Shown piece by piece: positions 60,050-64,000 of a stretch of DNA of 64,000 nt. This stretch comes from Desulfovibrio psychrotolerans (lineage in GTDB: Bacteria; Desulfobacterota; Desulfovibrionia; Desulfovibrionales; Desulfovibrionaceae): NCBI RefSeq assembly GCF_013340305.1, contig NZ_BLVP01000007.1, positions 306,339 to 370,338 of the forward strand, in the 5' to 3' direction. Under the pieces are notes generated by a model. It saw only the letters and a program-made list of their open reading frames with translations. It was not told the origin of the DNA and searched no databases. Position 1 is the stretch's first letter; each line of letters starts with the position of its first letter. A program made the position numbers and the translations under genes.

Positions 60050-61096
60050 ATGCCCTTTTCCACACTCGATACACAGGGCGCGCACATGCGCCACGGCATT
60101 AAGACCGGCATCGCCTCCGTGCTGGCATACGGCTTCGCCTCGCTGCTGGACCCGGTGCTCGGCGTCTGGGCCGTGGTCACCTCCGTCATTGTCATGCAGA
60201 TGAACGTGGCGGAATCCGTGCAGATGTGCTGGGACCGCTTCACCGGCACGGCCATGGGCGCTGCCATGGGCATACTCGCCATGCTGCTGTTTCCGGAATC
60301 GCCCTTTGGCACGGTGGTGGCCCTTTTCTGCTCCGTGGCCTTCTGCGCCTACATGACACGCTATAACCCGCGCTACCGCATGGCCGCCATCACGGTCGCC
60401 ATTGTGCTCATTGCCAGCATGGGACAGGAAAACCGCGTGGGCTTCGGCATGATGCGGGTGGTGGATATCGCCATCGGCGTGCTGTGCTCCTTCGCGGTTT
60501 CGGTCTGGGTATGGCCGGTTCGTGCGGGGCTTGCCCTGCGCACCCGCGTAAACGAGCAGTCCGCCCGCATGGCAGATACCTACGGCGCGCTGACAGAAGC
60601 CTTTCTGGGCACCCCCGTGACGGCACCTGTCACCCGGCAGACGTTGGAACACCTGCTGCGCGATGCGGATGAAAACCGCTCCCTGTTCCGCAAAATGCTG
60701 CGCCACGAACAGCGGTTGTATGACGACGACACCTCCCTGCTGGACCGCCAGATTCTCGCGCTGGAACAGTGCGCCCGCCACCTGCAGAGCATGCTGGATA
60801 TCGTTCTCGACGCACGCGAGGGCGGTTACGCGCTCATCATGGCCCCGGAGATACGGGCCGTGGTCAGCGCCTCACGCACGGCCATGCTCGCCATCGGACA
60901 GGGAACCGCGCCGGACGCCGCCACCCTGCGCCGCCTTATGGACGATGCAGAGCAGCGGCTTGAGGAGCTGCGTGCCTCAGGTGCCACCAAACGGTTCACG
61001 GCACGGGAGCTGGCGCAGGTATTTTCCTTCTTCCACTGCGTGCAGCATCTCGGAGAAGACCTGCGCATCGCACTGGCCGGCGAAAACGCAGACTGA
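60050..61096 (+). CDS. FUSC-type aromatic acid exporter family protein
   Basis: A 348-residue membrane protein. The N-terminal half has five to six hydrophobic segments (GIASVLAYGFASLLDPVLGV, VVTSVIVMQM, GTAMGAAMGILAMLLF, ITVAIVLIASMG, VVDIAIGVLCSFAVSVWVWP), the pattern of the FUSC/ArAE family of aromatic-acid or fusaric-acid exporters. The C-terminal half is a soluble helical domain. The ATG at 60050 follows AAGGAAC. The substrate is unknown. Confidence 0.82.
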   Translation: MPFSTLDTQGAHMRHGIKTGIASVLAYGFASLLDPVLGVWAVVTSVIVMQMNVAESVQMCWDRFTGTAMGAAMGILAMLLFPESPFGTVVALFCSVAFCAYMTRYNPRYRMAAITVAIVLIASMGQENRVGFGMMRVVDIAIGVLCSFAVSVWVWPVRAGLALRTRVNEQSARMADTYGALTEAFLGTPVTAPVTRQTLEHLLRDADENRSLFRKMLRHEQRLYDDDTSLLDRQILALEQCARHLQSMLDIVLDAREGGYALIMAPEIRAVVSASRTAMLAIGQGTAPDAATLRRLMDDAEQRLEELRASGATKRFTARELAQVFSFFHCVQHLGEDLRIALAGENAD

Positions 61097-61143
61097 TCCG
61101 CTCCCGCAATTACCGGAACATGCGCACCAATTTTCCCCGCACG

Positions 61144-61173
61144 TTGACAGCCTCCGTCCCGCAAGCCTATGCT
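61144..61173 (+). promoter_or_regulatory. Sigma-70 promoter before the DUF721 gene
   Basis: TTGACA (61144-61149) and TATGCT (61168-61173) with an 18-bp spacer, about 120 bases upstream of the ATG at 61297. Confidence 0.55.
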
Positions 61174-61296
61174 GAACGATGCCCCGCTGCTCCGGCAGGT
61201 GCTGCATCATGCGGGGAATTACGGCAGTAAAACGGCCTCCCGGCTCCGCTCCGGGCGATCCACCTTTCAAGAACACGCGCAACGGAAACGCACAGC

Positions 61297-61749
61297 ATGG
61301 AAAAACGCATCGGTGATGTGCTGGAACGCCTGCTCATCCGCAAGGGCGCGGGCATCGGCTTCAAGCTCGCGCAGCTGTGGCGCAACTGGGACATGGTCAT
61401 GGGCGAAGAACTACGCCACATGGCCATTCCGCTGGGCCACCGCAAGAACACCATCATCATCGGCGCAGAAGACAACATGGTGCAACAGGAGCTCAGCTAC
61501 TACAGCTACGAGATCATTGAGCGCGTAAACGCCTTTCTGGATGAACCCTACTTCGACAAGGTGCAGGTGGATCTGATCATGGGCAAATCCGCACTGGACG
61601 AGGTAACGCTGCCCACCATAGAACGCCACGCGCCCGTGCTTCCGCCCAAACCAGAGCGGCTGGGCAACCTGCTGGGCAAGCTGGACCCCGAATCGCCGGT
61701 AACACGCTGCTACGAAAAATACGTGCGCCTCTACAGCCACAGGAAGTAG
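61297..61749 (+). CDS. DUF721 (DciA-like) protein
   Basis: A 150-residue protein of the DUF721 family: GFKLAQLWRNWDMVMGEELR, then HRKNTIIIGAEDNMVQQELS. In many bacteria DUF721 proteins include DciA, the ancestral loader of the replicative helicase DnaB; whether this member does that is inferred. The ATG at 61297 lacks a strong ribosome site. It lies 29 bases before the next gene. Confidence 0.8.
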   Translation: MEKRIGDVLERLLIRKGAGIGFKLAQLWRNWDMVMGEELRHMAIPLGHRKNTIIIGAEDNMVQQELSYYSYEIIERVNAFLDEPYFDKVQVDLIMGKSALDEVTLPTIERHAPVLPPKPERLGNLLGKLDPESPVTRCYEKYVRLYSHRK

Positions 61750-61778
61750 CAACGACACAGACACAAGGAGAAGGATTG

Positions 61779-62273
61779 ATGAACCCAATTTCCCCCACGG
61801 AGCATTCCACAACCGAAAACGCCCAGCTCCCGGCAGACGCGGCAACACTCACCGCAATGACAGTCAAGGAACTGCGCGAACTGGCAACCTCCCGCTTTCC
61901 CCAGATTCGCGGCGTTTCCGGCCTGAACAAGGGCCCGCTCATCGCCGCCATTCAGGATGCCATGGCACAGTCCCCGCAGCAGGCAGCCGCACCGGAGAAG
62001 ACCCCCCCCCCTTCCGCAACTGCGCCCGCCACCAGAAAAAGCAAAGCCACACAAACCACGCAGGCCACCCAAGCGGAAAAGACCCCGATACGCCTGCCCG
62101 CTTTTCCCGCGGAGGAATGTCCCGCAACCACCCCGGCAGGCAAGGCCAAGGCACAAAGGAACTTTCTGCGCGACTATATGCGCACGGTAGACGACAACGC
62201 CACCCGCGCCGCAGTGCGCAGGCAGATGAAACGCCTGAAAAAAGGCACCCGCCGCAAGCCTGCTGCGGAATAG
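61779..62273 (+). CDS. Small basic protein with Rho-N/SAP-like domain
   Basis: A 164-residue protein. Residues 24-65 (LTAMTVKELRELATSRFPQI, GVSGLNKGPLIAAIQDAM) resemble the Rho N-terminal/SAP helix-extended-loop-helix domain that contacts nucleic acid. A Pro/Ala/Thr-rich linker follows, then a basic helical C-terminus (RNFLRDYMRTVDD..., MKRLKKGTRRKP). The ATG at 61779 follows AAGGAGAAGGA. The function is unknown; a nucleic-acid-binding role is likely. Confidence 0.7.
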   Translation: MNPISPTEHSTTENAQLPADAATLTAMTVKELRELATSRFPQIRGVSGLNKGPLIAAIQDAMAQSPQQAAAPEKTPPPSATAPATRKSKATQTTQATQAEKTPIRLPAFPAEECPATTPAGKAKAQRNFLRDYMRTVDDNATRAAVRRQMKRLKKGTRRKPAAE

Positions 62274-62373
62274 CCTTTTCCACAAAATTGCGCTTGACTT
62301 TCTGCGCCGCGTTCCATAAAAGTTCGTCTCCGCAGTCGGGAATCATCTAGTCCCCGTTGCTGCGGAACCAAGC

Positions 62374-62451
62374 GTCCCCATCGTCTAGCCTGGCCCAGGA
62401 CACCTGCCTTTCACGCAGGCGACAGGGGTTCAAATCCCCTTGGGGACGCCA
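62374..62451 (+). tRNA. tRNA-Glu (anticodon TTC)
   Basis: The acceptor stem GTCCCCA pairs with TGGGGAC, the anticodon stem CCTGC/GCAGG encloses loop CTTTCAC with anticodon TTC, and the T-arm is AGGGG-TTCAAAT-CCCCT. The CCA end is encoded (62449-62451). It closely resembles the E. coli tRNA-Glu. Confidence 0.97.
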
Positions 62452-62467
62452 AATTTGGATATTATTT

Positions 62468-62508
62468 AGAGCGGTAAGGCATCAAAAGCCTTGCCGCTCT
62501 TGCCTTTT
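62468..62508 (+). terminator. Terminator after tRNA-Glu
   Basis: AGAGCGGTAAGGC (62468-62480) pairs with GCCTTGCCGCTCT (62488-62500), one G-T pair, around a 7-base loop, followed by TGCCTTTT. Confidence 0.8.
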
Positions 62509-62516
62509 CAAGGCCA

Positions 62517-62527
62517 TTCAAATCCCC
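62517..62527. repeat. Partial copy of the tRNA-Glu T-arm
   Basis: TTCAAATCCCC repeats 62429-62439 of the tRNA exactly, 88 bp downstream. It may be a remnant of an attachment site created by integration at the tRNA 3' end, but 11 bp is short. The following 62528-62850 holds no gene I can support. Confidence 0.35.
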
Positions 62528-62850
62528 AAGCCCTGCCGAATCCAAGCCCATCCAATAGTTGTGCAGGTATTTTTGTAGCACCGAACAGTATTACAGCGGC
62601 GCGATACACACATGATAACATGACAGCATCGCTGAGTATCTTCCGGAGCATCACACGATGATGCAGGAAGGGGCTGATTATCTCGACAGCCTACGGAGAA
62701 ACGCAGCCTAGCGCTCCGGGCATGGCGAACGCCGTATTCCTCCTAAGCAATCTGATTAGGGGCTGTAGGCGGGGGTTATCTGACTGGATTGTCAGCTACG
62801 AATCTGATACTGTGTCTTAAGAATAAATGCGTAATGATTAGGATAGGCGC

Positions 62851-63906
62851 GTGACCAACCTTCCTCAGCAAAGCCAGTTTTTGATTTATCAGGCCGAAGA
62901 CGGGCGGGTAAAAATTGATGTCAGGTTTGAAGACGAAACTGTCTGGCTGACGCAGCAGATGATGGCAGAGCTGTTTCAGACAAGCCAGCAAAACGTCAGC
63001 CTGCATATCAACAATATCTATGAAGAAGGGGAGTTGCAGCCGGAAGCAACTCACAAGGCATACTTGTCAGTTCGGCAGGAAGGTGCGCGGCAGGTCCAGC
63101 GGCAACTTGGGCACTACAACCTTGATATGATCATCTCCGTGGGCTACCGGGTGAAAAGCCATGTTGCCACGCGCTTTCGCATCTGGGCCACGCAGCAACT
63201 TCGGGAGTATATTGTCAAAGGGTTTGTGCTGGATGACGAACGACTGAAAAATCCGGATCTGCCTTTTGATTATTTTGAAGAATTGCTCCGCCGCATTCAG
63301 GATATCCGCACATCAGAGCGGCGTTTCTACCAGAAAATTACCGATATTTACGCCACCAGCGTGGATTATGACCCCACTACTGAAGAAAGCATCACGTTTT
63401 TCAAAACCGTGCAGAATAAACTGCACTGGGCTGTTACCGGCATGACGGCGGCGGAACTTATCCACAGCCGCGCGAACAGCGCCAAACCGCATATGGGCCT
63501 TACCTCGTGGCGCGGGACCAAGCCGCGCAAGCAGGATGTGGGAATTGCCAAGAATTACCTGAGCGAAGAAGAATTGCTCACACTGAACAACCTTGTTGAA
63601 CAATACCTGCTTTTTGCAGAACGTCAGGCCAGACGCCGCACCCCCATGCATATGGCAGAATGGATAGCCAAGCTGGACGCCTTTCTCACCTTGAACGAAG
63701 GCAATATCCTCACGCACGCCGGAAAAGTATCACACGAGCTGGCCCTTGCCTATGCGGAGCAGGAATATGACAAATTCCACCAGCAGCGACAACTTGACGC
63801 AGAAAAGCAGGAACGCGACTTTGACCGAGCGGTAAAATCGTTGACCGAAGGAAAAACAGAAAACATCAGCCAACCTGTCCCGGAAAAGTCAAAGAAGACA
63901 TCTTGA
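62851..63906 (+). CDS. RhuM-family protein
   Basis: A 351-residue protein of the RhuM virulence-protein family first noted in a Salmonella pathogenicity island. Family features are FLIYQAEDGRVKIDVRFEDE, TVWLTQQMMAELFQTSQQNV (a DNA-binding-like helix pair), YNLDMIISVGYRVKS and FRIWATQQLREYIVKGFVLD. The GTG at 62851 follows AGGA with 7-base spacing. Codon use and base composition are less GC-rich than upstream genes. RhuM genes often sit on islands, in or near restriction-modification loci; no such genes fit in the window. The C-terminus is rich in Lys and Glu. Confidence 0.88.
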   Translation: MTNLPQQSQFLIYQAEDGRVKIDVRFEDETVWLTQQMMAELFQTSQQNVSLHINNIYEEGELQPEATHKAYLSVRQEGARQVQRQLGHYNLDMIISVGYRVKSHVATRFRIWATQQLREYIVKGFVLDDERLKNPDLPFDYFEELLRRIQDIRTSERRFYQKITDIYATSVDYDPTTEESITFFKTVQNKLHWAVTGMTAAELIHSRANSAKPHMGLTSWRGTKPRKQDVGIAKNYLSEEELLTLNNLVEQYLLFAERQARRRTPMHMAEWIAKLDAFLTLNEGNILTHAGKVSHELALAYAEQEYDKFHQQRQLDAEKQERDFDRAVKSLTEGKTENISQPVPEKSKKTS

Positions 63907-64000
63907 ACACTCTATATGAAGTAGTTTCGATTTGATCTGACAGTTCCTCTTGAAAATCGAGAGGTTCTCCCTTTTGATGGAAATGCTGAACACCATCAAA
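63907..64000. other. Uninterpreted end of the window
   Basis: The last 94 bases are AT-rich. CCTCT (63943-63947) and AGAGG (63959-63963, approximate ends) can pair across a short loop, which could end the RhuM gene or belong to a mobile element. No open frame can be supported to the edge. Confidence 0.3.

Overview
The window is GC-rich bacterial chromosome that reads as a sulfate-reducing deltaproteobacterium of the Desulfovibrio type (Desulfovibrionaceae). The clearest marker is a complete hmc operon (hmcABCDEF followed by rrf1 and rrf2) whose cytochrome has 16 CxxCH haem sites, as in the high-molecular-weight cytochrome complex of Desulfovibrio. Coding density is high. Genes run mostly on the + strand, with - strand blocks at about 20.7-25.9 kb, 33.6-36.2 kb and 54.9-59.8 kb.

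Layout. 1-1.7 kb: C-terminal part of a DinG/XPD-type helicase. 2.2-9.3 kb: the Hmc transmembrane electron-transfer complex and its two regulators, behind a leader with several dyads. 9.5-20.1 kb: the rimP-nusA-rnpM(ylxR)-infB-ylxP-nrnA-truB-rpsO-pnp translation and RNA-processing cluster, with an attenuator-like leader, a terminator after infB and a strong hairpin between rpsO and pnp. 20.2-26 kb: a small orphan gene behind a promoter and structured leader, then selB, a YjbQ-family gene, ahcY and an ArsR-methyltransferase fusion regulator (SahR type) with its operator. 26.3-33.4 kb: polA, an RlmI-type methyltransferase, a class V aminotransferase, a DUF1844 gene and argC. 33.6-38.4 kb: two chemoreceptor genes flanking an AT-rich stretch with a probable Cys-rich orphan gene.

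38.7-54.7 kb is the most unusual part. It is one long run of signalling genes on the + strand: a sigma-54 activator, a NifX-like protein, three histidine kinases, four receiver-domain proteins, an NtrC-type regulator, a protein made of five tandem SDTFAA-type repeats, a TauE/SafE permease, a two-TM membrane protein and a large PEP-synthase-like phosphotransfer protein with an unfamiliar C-terminal half. Two near-perfect sigma-54 promoters and one weaker candidate lie inside it. A paired 10-bp-phased motif (GTTTCA-N4-GTTTCA) occurs both before the first activator gene and upstream of the repeat-protein promoter. I infer one multi-kinase regulatory system with the repeat protein and the permease/PEP-synthase-like block as outputs. 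I do not recognise it as a described system.

54.9-59.8 kb (- strand): a periplasmic solute-binding protein, the queuosine genes queD-queE-queC-queF and an enoyl-CoA hydratase-like gene. 60-62.3 kb: an FUSC-type exporter, a DUF721 (DciA-like) gene and a small Rho-N/SAP-like protein. 62.4 kb: tRNA-Glu(TTC), followed by less GC-rich DNA with a partial T-arm repeat and a RhuM-family gene, which looks like the edge of a genomic island continuing past the window.
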